DNA of 64,000 nucleotides from Mucilaginibacter rigui (GCF_014773275.1 NZ_JACWMW010000001.1:992001-1056000); one strand, 5' to 3'. Counted from the first letter of the stretch, positions 1 to 9,028 are shown. Notes: generated by a model not told the origin, from the sequence alone. Numbers and translations: made by a program.

Positions 1-156
1 ATTGAGCCATTAATATCCGTACTGCATTTTATTGAGAACAAAAAGGCCTGGGGATTTAAATTCAGGTTTGGTTTTTTTGAGATAAATGAAGCCGATTTTA
101 AAACCATTAGCTCGGCAATGATAACAGGCGAACTAATAATTACCAAACAAATCTAA
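1..156 (+). CDS. C-terminal fragment of an unrecognised protein
   Basis: An open frame runs from the first base of the window to a TAA at 154-156, giving 51 residues of the end of a longer protein whose start lies outside. The visible part is rich in Phe, Ile and Lys and ends in TKQI. No family is recognised. The frame stops 13 bases before the next gene on the same strand, so the two could be co-transcribed. It is called coding because the frame is open to the edge and fits the tight spacing of the neighbourhood; this is inference. Confidence 0.5.
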   Translation: MEPLISVLHFIENKKAWGFKFRFGFFEINEADFKTISSAMITGELIITKQI

Positions 157-169
157 ATATATAAACATC

Positions 170-595
170 ATGGAAAAGCTATCATTATCAACCAAAATAG
201 ACATAAACGCCCCTGTGGCAGAAGTTTGGAAAGGTTTGACCGACCCGGAGATCGTTAAAAAATATTTCTTTGGTACTAATGTAAAATCAGACTGGAAAGC
301 GGGCAGCCCTATTACGTTTAGTGGCGAGTGGGAGGGGAAGAGCTACGAGGATAAAGGTAATATACAGGAGATCACCCCCGGTAAATATGTGAAATACAAC
401 TACTGGAGCAGCATGGGTGGTACCGAAGATAAGCCCGAAAACTACGCGAACGTAAGCTACACCCTGGATGAAAATGATGGCTTTACCACCTTGACAGTTA
501 CCCAGGATAATATTAAAGATATAACTTCTAAAGAACACTCTGAGCAAAACTGGCAAACGGTTTTTGGCGGGTTAAAAAAGCTGTTGGAGAAATAA
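170..595 (+). CDS. AHSA1/SRPBCC-family protein
   Basis: A 141-residue cytosolic protein of the START-like SRPBCC fold, in the AHSA1 (Hsp90 ATPase activator 1 C-terminal) group. Visible hallmarks are the opening strand TKIDINAPVAEVWKGLTDPE, the following Lys-Tyr-Phe-Phe-Gly segment, a central strand with GEWEGKSYEDKG and the closing helix NWQTVFGGLKKLLE. The length is usual for the bacterial single-domain family, whose members bind hydrophobic ligands in a deep cavity; most have no known substrate. The ATG follows AT-rich sequence and agrees with the family start. A second ligand-binding-type gene follows 59 bases downstream. The exact function cannot be read from sequence. Confidence 0.85.
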   Translation: MEKLSLSTKIDINAPVAEVWKGLTDPEIVKKYFFGTNVKSDWKAGSPITFSGEWEGKSYEDKGNIQEITPGKYVKYNYWSSMGGTEDKPENYANVSYTLDENDGFTTLTVTQDNIKDITSKEHSEQNWQTVFGGLKKLLEK

Positions 596-654
596 ACTGC
601 TTGTTTATACTATCTTTATAAAAACCTAAATATTAAAAACTTATCATATAAAAA

Positions 655-1116
655 ATGGAGCATGAAATTGAAAACCTGCCGATGTTTTACGTTGCCGGGT
701 TAGCCGTACGAACGATTAACAAAAACGGACAGGCCGCTAACGATATAGGCAGCCTTTGGCAGCGCTTTACCCAGGAAAACCTTTCCGGGAAATTGGATGA
801 AAGAGAAGACAATGAACTATACTGCGTGTATACCGATTACGAAAGCGACCATAACGATTATTACACAGCTATACTGGGTTGCAAAGTAACATCAATAGAA
901 TACCTGCCTGAAGGGTTTACCGGCAAGGCTATACCGGCAAGTAAATACGCTATGTTTACACCCGTTGGTAAATTCCCGGCAAATATTGGTGCTGCGTGGC
1001 AATATATCTGGCAATCAGATCTCCAGCGAACATACACCGCCGATTTTGATAGATATGATATTACCGATAAAGCTTTTGAGGATATTGAATCGAAGGTTTA
1101 CGTGGCGGTAGATTGA
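655..1116 (+). CDS. GyrI-like / AraC effector-binding domain protein
   Basis: A 153-residue stand-alone effector-binding domain of the GyrI-like (AraC_E_bind, SOUL-like) fold. The opening strand with LPMFYVAGLAVRT, the central VYTDYESDHNDYYTAILGCKV and the end pattern with ASKYAMFTPVGKFPANIGAAW are the family's usual order. In AraC- and MerR-type regulators this domain senses small hydrophobic molecules. Here no DNA-binding domain is attached, as is common for Bacteroidetes homologues, so it may sequester or hydrolyse a ligand. It follows the SRPBCC gene on the same strand after 59 bases and ends before the convergent pyrC. The short gap at 1117-1233 contains a small GTTCAC-TGCC-GTGAAC hairpin at 1131-1146. 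Confidence 0.8.
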   Translation: MEHEIENLPMFYVAGLAVRTINKNGQAANDIGSLWQRFTQENLSGKLDEREDNELYCVYTDYESDHNDYYTAILGCKVTSIEYLPEGFTGKAIPASKYAMFTPVGKFPANIGAAWQYIWQSDLQRTYTADFDRYDITDKAFEDIESKVYVAVD

Positions 1117-1233
1117 GCAATAGCGTTCACGTTCACTGCCGTGAACATTGTGAATTATTATAAATCGCTTGTAATCAATTGATTGTAAATTAACTACTGG
1201 CAAAATACTGTCACCATTAATTCAGGATAATAG

Positions 1234-2568
1234 TTAGCGGGCGAAGGTCATCCTTTGTCCGCTTTGTTCACTTACCAGCTTACCATTTTCATAAACTAAA
1301 TTACCCGATACGATAGTGCTTACTACACTTGCCTTAAATGTACTCCCCTCAAAAGGCGACCAGCCGCATTTGTAAAGGATATTGCTTTTGTTAACCTGCC
1401 ATGGGCTGTTCAGGTTAACCAGTGCCATATCTGCCCAGAAACCTTCGCGGATAAAGCCGCGTTTTTCTATCTGGAAGATGGTAGCCACGTTATGCGCCAT
1501 TTTTTCGGCAACCTGCTCTAATGTTATTTTACCGTGATGATAAAGCTCGAGCATGGCGGGCAGGGCATGTTGTACCAAAGGGCCGCCGCTGGGCGCCTGT
1601 AGATAGGGCTGTGCTTTTTCTTCGATGGTATGCGGGGCATGGTCGGTAGCTATCACATCAATGCGGCCATCTAAAACAGCTTTTAATATCTCGTCCCGGT
1701 CGGCTTCGGTTTTAACTGCCGGGTTCCATTTTATCAGGTTGCCTTTAGTTTCATAATCGGCATCAGTAAACCATAAATGATGAATGCAGGCTTCGGCGGT
1801 TATCCTTTTGTTAGCCAATGGAATATCATTGCTGAATAAGTTTGTTTCTTTAGCGGTAGAGATATGCAGGATATGGAGGCGTGTATTGTGCTTTTTAGCC
1901 AGTTGAACCGCCATGGATGACGACAGGTAACAAGCCTCTGCGCTACGGATCTTGGGGTGAAGCCTCACCGGGATATTTTCGCCAAGCAACTGTTTGTAAT
2001 GTTCCAGGTTGCTTTTAATGGTAGCCTCATCCTCGCAATGGGTGGCAATCAGCATGGGCGATTGGGCAAAGAGGTGTTCAAGCGTGGTGGGGTTATCTAC
2101 CAGCATATTCCCGGTTGATGACCCCATGAAAACCTTTACACCACAAACGTTTTTAGCATCGGTACGCAAAACCTCGTCAAGGTTATCATTTGATGCACCC
2201 ATAAAAAACGAGTAGTTGGCCGGCGAGTTTTTCGCCGCTATATCGTATTTATCCTGTAGTAATTGTTGGGTTAGGGCGTTAGGTACAGTGTTTGGCATCT
2301 CCATAAATGAAGTAATACCACCCGCTACTGCCGCGCGCGACTCTGAAGCAATATTACCTTTGTGGGTAAGCCCGGGTTCGCGGAAATGCACCTGGTCGTC
2401 TATGCAACCCGGGAAAAGATGCAAACCTTCCGCATTGATCTCCTTATCGGCTTTAGCATCAATACTGCCGGCTATTTTTTCAATAAAGCCATTTTTAATG
2501 AGTAGGTCGGCCTGGGTTTGCTTTCCTTCGTTTACTATTGTTGCCGATTTAATGAGGATACTTGCCAT
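1234..2568 (-). CDS. pyrC: Dihydroorotase (amidohydrolase family)
   Basis: A 444-residue cytosolic amidohydrolase that should interconvert N-carbamoyl-aspartate and dihydroorotate in pyrimidine synthesis. The signature DDQVHFREPGLTHKG lies near residues 57-71, a Lys in GVKVFMGSSTGN near 145, THCEDE with His177, HILHIS with His235 and ATDHAPH with Asp309. Length and motif order match class I dihydroorotases. The usual zinc-binding HxH is QxH here (Gln59, His61), a change I recall from other Bacteroidetes sequences. Loss of activity (a DHOase-like paralogue) cannot be excluded from sequence alone. The start is preceded by a TATCTTTG box only 4 bases upstream. No other pyrimidine gene is nearby. 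Confidence 0.88.
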   Translation of the reverse strand: MASILIKSATIVNEGKQTQADLLIKNGFIEKIAGSIDAKADKEINAEGLHLFPGCIDDQVHFREPGLTHKGNIASESRAAVAGGITSFMEMPNTVPNALTQQLLQDKYDIAAKNSPANYSFFMGASNDNLDEVLRTDAKNVCGVKVFMGSSTGNMLVDNPTTLEHLFAQSPMLIATHCEDEATIKSNLEHYKQLLGENIPVRLHPKIRSAEACYLSSSMAVQLAKKHNTRLHILHISTAKETNLFSNDIPLANKRITAEACIHHLWFTDADYETKGNLIKWNPAVKTEADRDEILKAVLDGRIDVIATDHAPHTIEEKAQPYLQAPSGGPLVQHALPAMLELYHHGKITLEQVAEKMAHNVATIFQIEKRGFIREGFWADMALVNLNSPWQVNKSNILYKCGWSPFEGSTFKASVVSTIVSGNLVYENGKLVSEQSGQRMTFAR

Positions 2569-2572
2569 ATAG

Positions 2573-2580
2573 CAAAGATA
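2573..2580 (-). promoter_or_regulatory. Putative -7 promoter box of pyrC
   Basis: On the minus strand TATCTTTG matches the Bacteroidetes -7 consensus TAnnTTTG and ends 4 bases before the pyrC ATG. No convincing -33 TTG element was found at 19-23 bases upstream. If the box is used, the transcript would be leaderless or nearly so. Confidence 0.4.
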
Positions 2581-2647
2581 GTTTTTTAGCAGATAAGGAG
2601 AAGATAAAGCATGCAGGCAAAGGCATCAAATTGAGGCTTAGCAATTG

Positions 2648-2827
2648 TTTGTCTCATTTTTAAAACTGGACCAACAGGGGTAATCTTGACACATTGATAA
2701 TGAGATTTTTGATTGTATTAATTCCATCGTGGTTAAAAGTGTTACTTCATTTTTTTTTAGGTAAAATTCTTTATTGCAGCGGTTATATTTTTTAGACGGT
2801 GTTCCACTTTTTTGAAAACGAGACAAA
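2648..2827. mobile_element. 180-bp element with terminal inverted repeats (MITE or IS remnant)
   Basis: The left end at 2648-2673 reads TTTGTCTCATTTTTAAAACT and continues GGACCA; the reverse complement of the right end at 2800-2827 reads TTTGTCTCGTTTTCAAAAAA and continues GTGGAACA. The ends match at about 21 positions with one 2-base gap. The interior is AT-rich; a 62-codon minus-strand frame spans it but resembles no protein I know. No clear target-site duplication is visible. The size and ends suggest a miniature inverted-repeat element or an insertion-sequence remnant in the gap between pyrC and rhlE, which are divergent. Confidence 0.45.
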
Positions 2828-2865
2828 AAAATGCAAATACAACCATACTAATACAACGCTTTTTA

Positions 2866-2898
2866 TTCGCCTTTTTTCGGCCTCAGAACGGCCCTTTT
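2866..2898. repeat. 33-bp dispersed element, copy 1
   Basis: The sequence from TTCGCCTTTTTTCGGCCTCA to ACGGCCCTTTT recurs in inverted orientation at 52587-52618 with one substitution and a one-base length difference. It contains GGCC-N7-GGCC, able to form a short hairpin, followed by a T run. Here it lies about 200 bases upstream of rhlE. The rest of the 526-base gap at 2569-3094 holds the inverted-repeat element described separately and nothing else recognised. Confidence 0.55.
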
Positions 2899-3081
2899 AA
2901 CTGTATTTAATAGTAATTAAAACACATAAGCTTATTTTTAGTAAAAATATTATTTACAGTTGATCAATATTTTAGGCTTGTTACGTTTTTGCAAAATGGA
3001 ATTATGCTGCGCTGGCCGACCCTCCTTATGTAGCAGAGAGGGTGAAGAAGTAAGAAAGAGGGAGCAGTTAAACAAAAACCT

Positions 3082-3089
3082 TATCTTTG
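3082..3089 (+). promoter_or_regulatory. Putative -7 promoter box of rhlE
   Basis: TATCTTTG fits the Bacteroidetes -7 consensus TAnnTTTG exactly and ends 5 bases before the chosen ATG at 3095. It therefore also argues against a start further upstream. No -33 TTG is visible at the expected distance. Confidence 0.4.
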
Positions 3090-3094
3090 CAGCT

Positions 3095-4459
3095 ATGGCT
3101 GTAACTTTTGAAGATTTTAAATTTAACCGGCAGATACTAAATGCAATTGCCGATGCCGGTTATACCGAAGCTACGCCTATCCAGCAAAAAGCTATTCCGC
3201 CAATACTTAACGGGCAGGATGTAATGGGCATTGCGCAAACCGGTACGGGTAAAACCGCCGCCTATGTGCTGCCTATTTTAATGAAACTTAAATATGCGCA
3301 GGGCGAAAACCCGCGTGCGCTTATTGTATCGCCAACGCGCGAACTGGCTATGCAGATAGAGGAGAACATCCGCGCCTTTGCTGCTAATACCGACTTACGT
3401 GTGGTTGTGCTTTACGGAGGCATCGGCCCCAAAACACAGATTGAGAACCTTAAAAAAGGCGTTGATATTATTGTAGCCACACCGGGCCGTTTCCTTGATA
3501 CTTATATAGCCGGGCATATTGTTACCAAAACCATTAATACCCTGGTGCTTGATGAGGCTGATAAGATGATGGATATGGGCTTTATGCCGCAGATAAACCG
3601 CATTTTAGAGGTGGTGCCCGTAAAACGCCAGAACCTGCTTTTCTCGGCTACCATGTCAGAGAAGATCCAGGAGCTTTCTCATAACTTCCTGGAGTTCCCT
3701 ACGGTGATAGAGGTTACCCCGCAGGCTACCACAGCCGAAACGGTTGACCAGCAGCTGTACCACGTACCAAACGTTAAAACCAAAATAAACCTGCTTAAAA
3801 CCCTGCTTGATAAAGAGGGCGATATTAAAAAGCTGATGATATTTTGTAAAACCCGCGTAGCTGCCGAAGATGTTTACAAATTCCTGCTGCGCAAGTTTGG
3901 CGAAAAGGAAGTAAAGGTGCTACACGCCAATAAGGGGCAAAATACACGCATCAACTCCATTAATTCGTTTAAAAACGATGAGGTGAAGATACTGGTAGCA
4001 ACCGATGTGGCATCGCGTGGTATTGATGTGAGCGATGTAAGCCACGTGATAAATTTTGATGTGCCCGTGGTGATTGAAGATTATGTACACCGTATCGGTC
4101 GTACCGGCCGGGCGTACAACTCGGGCGTGGCCATTACTTTCAGTGTACCTTCAGAAGAATACTATATCAACAAGATACAGAAGCTGATAAGGCAAACTAT
4201 CCCGGTGCATGCTATCCCGGTTGGTGTGTTTATTGAAGAAACACCTTACGAGGAGCGGCAAGACCAGGCCCGCGAGATAGATATGCAAAAACGTAAGGAA
4301 GACCCTGACTTTAAAGGGGCGTTCCACGAAAAGAAATCGCTTGCGCAGATCAAAAAATTTGAAGCCGAAAAAGCTAAAAAACAACCTAACAGTGCCAACA
4401 AAAAACCAGCTAAACAATATGGCGGAGCAAAACGATCTGCAAAGAAAAAACGATACTAA
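3095..4459 (+). CDS. rhlE: DEAD-box ATP-dependent RNA helicase (RhlE type)
   Basis: A 454-residue superfamily 2 RNA helicase. Motifs appear in order: Q motif ATPIQQKAIPP, Walker A AQTGTGKT near residue 47, PTRELAMQ, TPGR, DEAD near 152, SAT in LFSATMS, ATDVASRGIDVSDV and YVHRIGRTGRA near 331. The C-terminal extension after about residue 400 is very rich in Lys and Arg, as in RhlE-type enzymes that act in ribosome assembly or RNA turnover. The frame is open further upstream to 2960, but the family start MAVTFEDFKFN and the promoter box just before it favour 3095. Its last 41 bases overlap the next gene, so it probably heads an operon running to 5495. Confidence 0.93.
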   Translation: MAVTFEDFKFNRQILNAIADAGYTEATPIQQKAIPPILNGQDVMGIAQTGTGKTAAYVLPILMKLKYAQGENPRALIVSPTRELAMQIEENIRAFAANTDLRVVVLYGGIGPKTQIENLKKGVDIIVATPGRFLDTYIAGHIVTKTINTLVLDEADKMMDMGFMPQINRILEVVPVKRQNLLFSATMSEKIQELSHNFLEFPTVIEVTPQATTAETVDQQLYHVPNVKTKINLLKTLLDKEGDIKKLMIFCKTRVAAEDVYKFLLRKFGEKEVKVLHANKGQNTRINSINSFKNDEVKILVATDVASRGIDVSDVSHVINFDVPVVIEDYVHRIGRTGRAYNSGVAITFSVPSEEYYINKIQKLIRQTIPVHAIPVGVFIEETPYEERQDQAREIDMQKRKEDPDFKGAFHEKKSLAQIKKFEAEKAKKQPNSANKKPAKQYGGAKRSAKKKRY

Positions 4460-4730
4460 CCCGGTAAAATTCAGGATCAGCCCGTTAAATTTTGCTACGG
4501 CATTTTTCTTTATCCTGGCAGGTTATATTTTTATTTACGGTGCAAAGTTTACCGGCATCGCGTACGACCGACTAAGCGGCACCATTGGCTGGATATTTTT
4601 ACTGTTTGGCTTAGTTGTGTCATTTCTGGATATAATTTTCCGTAATTTCTTTCCCGAAACCAAAAAACTATGGATTGTAGAGCTAAGCTTTATAACTTTG
4701 GTGCTCATTATATTTTTTCTTGTTAAATAA
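4419..4730 (+). CDS. Small three-helix membrane protein
   Basis: A 103-residue protein of unknown function. Three hydrophobic stretches are visible, near residues 26-43, 53-72 and 83-102, the last ending in FFLVK at the C-terminus; the first 20 residues are polar. The ATG at 4419 (MAEQNDLQRK) overlaps the end of rhlE by 41 bases. The frame is open upstream inside rhlE, but the helical layout begins only after this Met. It is followed 9 bases later by gldC, so it probably shares the rhlE-gldC transcript. It may be an inner-membrane component linked to the gliding gene, but this is inferred only from position. Confidence 0.7.
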   Translation: MAEQNDLQRKNDTNPVKFRISPLNFATAFFFILAGYIFIYGAKFTGIAYDRLSGTIGWIFLLFGLVVSFLDIIFRNFFPETKKLWIVELSFITLVLIIFFLVK

Positions 4731-4739
4731 TTTCTTTGA

Positions 4740-5072
4740 ATGAAAACTGCTGAAATAAAGCTGACCATAACGCTCGACGACAATAATATCCCTGAAAACA
4801 TTTTGTGGGAATCTACCGATTCAAAAAACAAAGAGGCACTGCCCGTGCAGGCCATGATGTTATCCCTGTGGGACAAGAGCTACCAAAACACGCTTAAAAT
4901 TGACCTTTGGACAAAGGATATGCCGGTTGACGAGATGAAACGTTTTTTCTACGAAACCCTGCAAACCATGGGCGATACCTTTTTACGCGCCACCGGCGAG
5001 AAGAACATTGTGGAAGACCTGCGCGATTACTGCGCCCACTTTGCCGATAAAATGGAAGTTACCAAACAATAA
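4740..5072 (+). CDS. gldC: Gliding-motility-associated protein GldC
   Basis: A 110-residue protein of the GldC family, restricted to Bacteroidetes. The block LKIDLWTKDMPVDEMKRFF near residues 52-70 and the following TLQTMGDTFLRATGE are the strongest recognisable signatures; the opening strand MKTAEIKLTITLDDNNIPE also fits. GldC was described in Flavobacterium johnsoniae as a cytoplasmic accessory to gliding; its biochemical role is unclear and it occurs in non-gliding relatives. No gldB or other gld gene is present in the window, so motility cannot be concluded. It lies 9 bases after a membrane-protein gene and 6 bases before another. Confidence 0.9.
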   Translation: MKTAEIKLTITLDDNNIPENILWESTDSKNKEALPVQAMMLSLWDKSYQNTLKIDLWTKDMPVDEMKRFFYETLQTMGDTFLRATGEKNIVEDLRDYCAHFADKMEVTKQ

Positions 5073-5078
5073 CCCCAT

Positions 5079-5495
5079 ATGCGCCCCGCTTCACTCTTAT
5101 CACTACTTGGCTTTATTGTATTAATTGCGGCAACTTTTTGCCCTATGCTGCGCCCGTTCCATTTATTTAACATGAATGTTTACAAGCTAAACCAGCCTTA
5201 CGGTATGGTAATTATGCTGGTGGGGGTTATTGGTATACTGTGTACGGTTTTAAACCAAACCAAGGTAATACGTATTGCAGCATGGGCATCGCTTATATTG
5301 GTAGTATTGCTTTACATAGCCGCGTTTTTAAAAGTAAAGGCCAGTTTCAGCTTTATTCCGTTCAAGGGCATCAATGGTTTTTTAACCCGGCAAATAGCGT
5401 TCAAGTGGGGCTGGTATGTATTGTTTACCGGGGCGTTGCTTGCTGTAATTGGCGCATCCATATCAAAAAAACGTGTTTATACAGAGGCGGCTTAA
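5079..5495 (+). CDS. Four-helix membrane protein
   Basis: A 138-residue integral membrane protein of unknown function. Hydrophobic segments lie near residues 5-22, 42-60, 65-86 and 110-129; the loops are short, with basic residues near TKVIR and KKRV. It follows gldC after 6 bases on the same strand and ends the apparent rhlE operon, as the next gene starts 92 bases later behind an AT-rich gap. No motif gives a function. Another reading frame over the same bases is also open but lacks this regular hydrophobic pattern, so I prefer this one. Confidence 0.65.
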   Translation: MRPASLLSLLGFIVLIAATFCPMLRPFHLFNMNVYKLNQPYGMVIMLVGVIGILCTVLNQTKVIRIAAWASLILVVLLYIAAFLKVKASFSFIPFKGINGFLTRQIAFKWGWYVLFTGALLAVIGASISKKRVYTEAA

Positions 5496-5587
5496 CTGCT
5501 TTACCACCTGTATGTTTATTAGTTAATAGTATTTATGGTGCAAATATTTTTAAACATATTTGTAAACATTAAACCACATCTTATTCT

Positions 5588-8500
5588 ATGTTTAAGCTTA
5601 ATTTTCGCAACCAGGTATTAGCAGGTTTTGCAGTATCTATTGTGCTTGTGTTGGTTGTTGGCGTACTGTCATTCAAAAGCATCAAGCAACTGGAAGGCGA
5701 TACAGTTTGGGTAAATCACACCCAAAAAGTTATTAAAACTACCAATAACTTACTACAATATTTAATTGACGGCGAAACCGGCATGCGTGGTTACGGCGCT
5801 ACAGCAAATAAAACTTTTCTTGGCCCATATCATGATGCTGTCCCTAAAGTAACAGAGGCATTAGAACAACTGGCTAACCTTGTTGTAGATAACCCCAGCC
5901 AGGTTAAAAGGGTAGATTCGCTTAAACTGATCGTTAACCGCCAGTTGCTTATCCTAAAAACAAATATCGAGACCCGCGATGCCAAAGGCCTTGATTACAT
6001 GGTTGCCAATAAAATGTTTTTAAAAGGTAAAGGCAACATGGATAGCATCCGCGAGATCAATGACCGGGTTATCCAAACAGAAAACAACCTTTTAGCCGAA
6101 CGTAAAGCGGCATCAGATAAAGCATCAGAGCAAGCCATTATTGTTATTGTAATAGGGAGCACTATTTTCCTGTTGATAGTGGTGATCATGTTTTATTATA
6201 TCCAGGCCACTTTTGCACGCCAAAAACGTGTTGAGGAAGAGGTACGCGTAGCCAACCTGGAGCTTGAAAAAGTACTTGCCGAGAACGAAGGAAAAAACTG
6301 GCTGCTTACAGGTAGCGGCAACCTTAATGAAAAGATGCAGGGCCAGCAAAGCGAAAAAGAACTCTCAGAAAATATTTTATCAGAAATAAGCAAGTATGCC
6401 AAAGCGCTTACCGGTACGCTTTATTTGTTTGATGAGAACGAAGAAAAGCTGAACCTGTATGCCTCATACGCTTTTAATGATCCGTCTGCGTTGAAGCAAT
6501 CTATCCGTATTTCTGAAGGTTGGATAGGGCAGGCCGCCAAAGATGAACGTGCTGCTATTGTTAAAGGTAAATTGAATGATAAACTACTGTTAGGCTCATC
6601 AATTTTGGAAGATGAACTGGTAGAAACATTTATCGTTCCGTTCTTCTTTGATAAGAAACTGAAAGGTGTACTTGAGGTTGGTTTCCGTAACGAAGTGCCG
6701 GAACGGGTTAAAGAGTACATTTTATTGGTGGCCAATGATATAGGTATTGCTGTGAATACATCACAGGCACGCACCATTATGCACGACCTTTTTGAGGAAA
6801 CCCAGCAGCAGGCCGAAGAACTGGAAGCACAACAGGAAGAAATGCGCGTTACCAACGAAGAGCTGATGAACAAAACAGAAATGTTGCAGGCATCAGAAGA
6901 AGAGTTGCGCGTACAGCAGGAAGAGTTGCGTACAATTAACGCCGAACTGGAAGAAAAAGCCAGCCTGTTAGAAGAGAAGAACCAGGCTATTGAAGAAGCC
7001 CGTCAATCTATCAGCATTAAAGCCAGCGAGCTGGAAACAACCGGCAGGTACAAATCAGAGTTTTTGGCCAACATGAGCCATGAGCTGCGCACACCGCTAA
7101 ACAGTATTTTGGTTTTGGCGCGGATACTAAAAGATAACAAACCGCTTAACCTGTCGGAAGACCAGATAAAATATGCCAGCGTGATATTTAACGCCGGGAA
7201 TGACCTGCTCACACTGATAAACGATATCCTCGACCTTTCAAAAATTGAATCGGGCAAGCTGGATATGCAGAACGAGGACATTAAGGTGTCAGACATCCTG
7301 AGCGATATGCAATCGTTATTTGCAGAGGTTGCCAGTAATAAAAAGATCAATTATACCACAAACTACGCTGGCGTGCCGGCAACTATCTATACCGATAAGG
7401 TGAGAGTAGAGCAGGTGATCAAAAACCTGTTATCAAACGCATTTAAGTTTACGCCGGAGAGTGGTACCATCAGCATAAACGCTGTTGCCGGCCCGGTTGC
7501 AGACACCATCAGCTTTAAAATAAAAGATTCGGGTATTGGTATCCCTGCTGATAAACAGCGGATCATATTCGAGGCATTCCAGCAGGCCGATGGTTCTACC
7601 AGCCGTAAATACGGTGGTACAGGTTTAGGCCTTTCTATCAGCAGGGAACTTGCTGCATTGCTGGGCGGGTATATTACCCTGAGCAGCGAACCTGGCCAGG
7701 GTAGCGAGTTTGTGCTGACGATTCCGTTTAAAGCCAAATTTGTAGAGCCGCAGGAAGATTATGTACCCACAGTAGATAATTATAAACCTGCCACCTTCCT
7801 TGATACGGTTGTTAAGCGTTCAGCCAACCCCGATCATGAACCGTTTGTGGTTATTGTAGAGGACGATAAGAACTTCGCGAACATATTGCAGGATTATGCC
7901 CGCGACCACGGTTTTAAATCGGTAATGGTAAGCGAGGGTACCAACGCGGTCGAGATCATTAAAGAACAGCAGCCCGATGCGGTTATACTGGATATTATGC
8001 TGCCGGGTAAAGATGGCTGGCAAATACTGAAAGAACTAAAACAAGACGAAACCACGCTGCACATACCGGTACACCTTATGTCGGCAGGCGAAGCTGCAGC
8101 CAACAGGGTGCGTAAAGAGGGGGCAATAAGCTTCCTTAAAAAACCGGTAAATACCGAAACGCTTGATAAGCTGTTTGGTGATATTATGGCCAAAAGCGGT
8201 ACCAAATTTACCCAGATACTGCTGGTAGAAGACCATAAGGCACAAAGCCAGGCACTTAAAGACCTGATGCAGAGCCAGGGTATTACTGTAGATCAGGCGT
8301 TTGATGGCGAATCGGCGTTCAGGATGCTGCACGAGAACGAATACCAGTGTGTGATACTTGACCTTAACCTGCCTGATATTTCGGGGCTCGACCTGCTTGA
8401 TAAAATAAAAGAGGTAGATAAGTTTGCAGCCCTGCCGGTTATCATTAATACGGCAATGGAGCTTGATAAAACATCTGTAAACAGGTTGATGCAGTATGCT

Positions 8501-9025
8501 AACGCCATGGTGGTTAAAACCAACAAATCGTCTGACAGGTTGATAGACGAAGTAAACCTGTTCCTGAATAAAATAAGCGAAAGCGGCCCGCAAACCGGTA
8601 CCGGTGGCAGCGGGGTAAAAATTAAAACCACCACCAAGGGTAAAGAAAGTATAAAAGGTAAAAAAGTACTCGTTGTTGACGATGATATGCGTAACATTTT
8701 TGCCCTGAGCAGCGCATTGGAAAGTTACGACCTGAACGTGGTGATTGCCAACGATGGTGAAGAGGCTATTACCAAACTTGAAGAGATAAACGATATTGAT
8801 ATTGTGCTTATGGATATTATGATGCCAAAAATGGATGGCTACGAGGCCACCAGGCATATCCGCAAGCAAAACAAATGGGCTAAACTCCCTGTTATAGCGT
8901 TAACCGCAAAGGCTATGAAGGATGACCGTGAAAAGTGTATAGCAGCCGGTGCTAACGATTATATTACCAAACCGGTTGATATAGACAGGCTGATAGCATT
9001 GATGCAGTTGTGGTTGGATAGCTAA
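5588..9025 (+). CDS. Hybrid sensor histidine kinase (CHASE3-GAF-HisKA-HATPase-three receivers)
   Basis: A 1145-residue membrane hybrid kinase. TM1 lies near residues 10-29, a CHASE3-type extracellular domain near 35-175, TM2 near 183-206, a GAF-like domain near 255-400 and a long Glu/Gln-rich coiled coil near 405-485. HisKA follows with phospho-acceptor His498 in NMSHELRTP. HATPase_c has its N box near 612, DSGIGIP near 647 and GGTGLGL near 676. Three receivers start near 755, 878 and 1027, each with a phospho-Asp in ILDIML, ILDLNL or LMDIMM. The CheR gene begins 3 bases after its stop. This layout is typical of Bacteroidetes stress phosphorelays; the signal is unknown. Confidence 0.92.
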   Translation: MFKLNFRNQVLAGFAVSIVLVLVVGVLSFKSIKQLEGDTVWVNHTQKVIKTTNNLLQYLIDGETGMRGYGATANKTFLGPYHDAVPKVTEALEQLANLVVDNPSQVKRVDSLKLIVNRQLLILKTNIETRDAKGLDYMVANKMFLKGKGNMDSIREINDRVIQTENNLLAERKAASDKASEQAIIVIVIGSTIFLLIVVIMFYYIQATFARQKRVEEEVRVANLELEKVLAENEGKNWLLTGSGNLNEKMQGQQSEKELSENILSEISKYAKALTGTLYLFDENEEKLNLYASYAFNDPSALKQSIRISEGWIGQAAKDERAAIVKGKLNDKLLLGSSILEDELVETFIVPFFFDKKLKGVLEVGFRNEVPERVKEYILLVANDIGIAVNTSQARTIMHDLFEETQQQAEELEAQQEEMRVTNEELMNKTEMLQASEEELRVQQEELRTINAELEEKASLLEEKNQAIEEARQSISIKASELETTGRYKSEFLANMSHELRTPLNSILVLARILKDNKPLNLSEDQIKYASVIFNAGNDLLTLINDILDLSKIESGKLDMQNEDIKVSDILSDMQSLFAEVASNKKINYTTNYAGVPATIYTDKVRVEQVIKNLLSNAFKFTPESGTISINAVAGPVADTISFKIKDSGIGIPADKQRIIFEAFQQADGSTSRKYGGTGLGLSISRELAALLGGYITLSSEPGQGSEFVLTIPFKAKFVEPQEDYVPTVDNYKPATFLDTVVKRSANPDHEPFVVIVEDDKNFANILQDYARDHGFKSVMVSEGTNAVEIIKEQQPDAVILDIMLPGKDGWQILKELKQDETTLHIPVHLMSAGEAAANRVRKEGAISFLKKPVNTETLDKLFGDIMAKSGTKFTQILLVEDHKAQSQALKDLMQSQGITVDQAFDGESAFRMLHENEYQCVILDLNLPDISGLDLLDKIKEVDKFAALPVIINTAMELDKTSVNRLMQYANAMVVKTNKSSDRLIDEVNLFLNKISESGPQTGTGGSGVKIKTTTKGKESIKGKKVLVVDDDMRNIFALSSALESYDLNVVIANDGEEAITKLEEINDIDIVLMDIMMPKMDGYEATRHIRKQNKWAKLPVIALTAKAMKDDREKCIAAGANDYITKPVDIDRLIALMQLWLDS

Positions 9026-9028
9026 TAT

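Noticed and set aside
2638..2826. 62-codon minus-strand frame in the pyrC-rhlE gap as a gene
   Set aside because: It spans the inverted-repeat element from end to end and has no family features; more likely an accident of the element.
8036..8869. 277-codon minus-strand open frame inside the hybrid kinase gene
   Set aside because: It runs antisense to well-matched receiver domains and has a His/Phe/Tyr-rich composition typical of a shadow frame; no motif was found.
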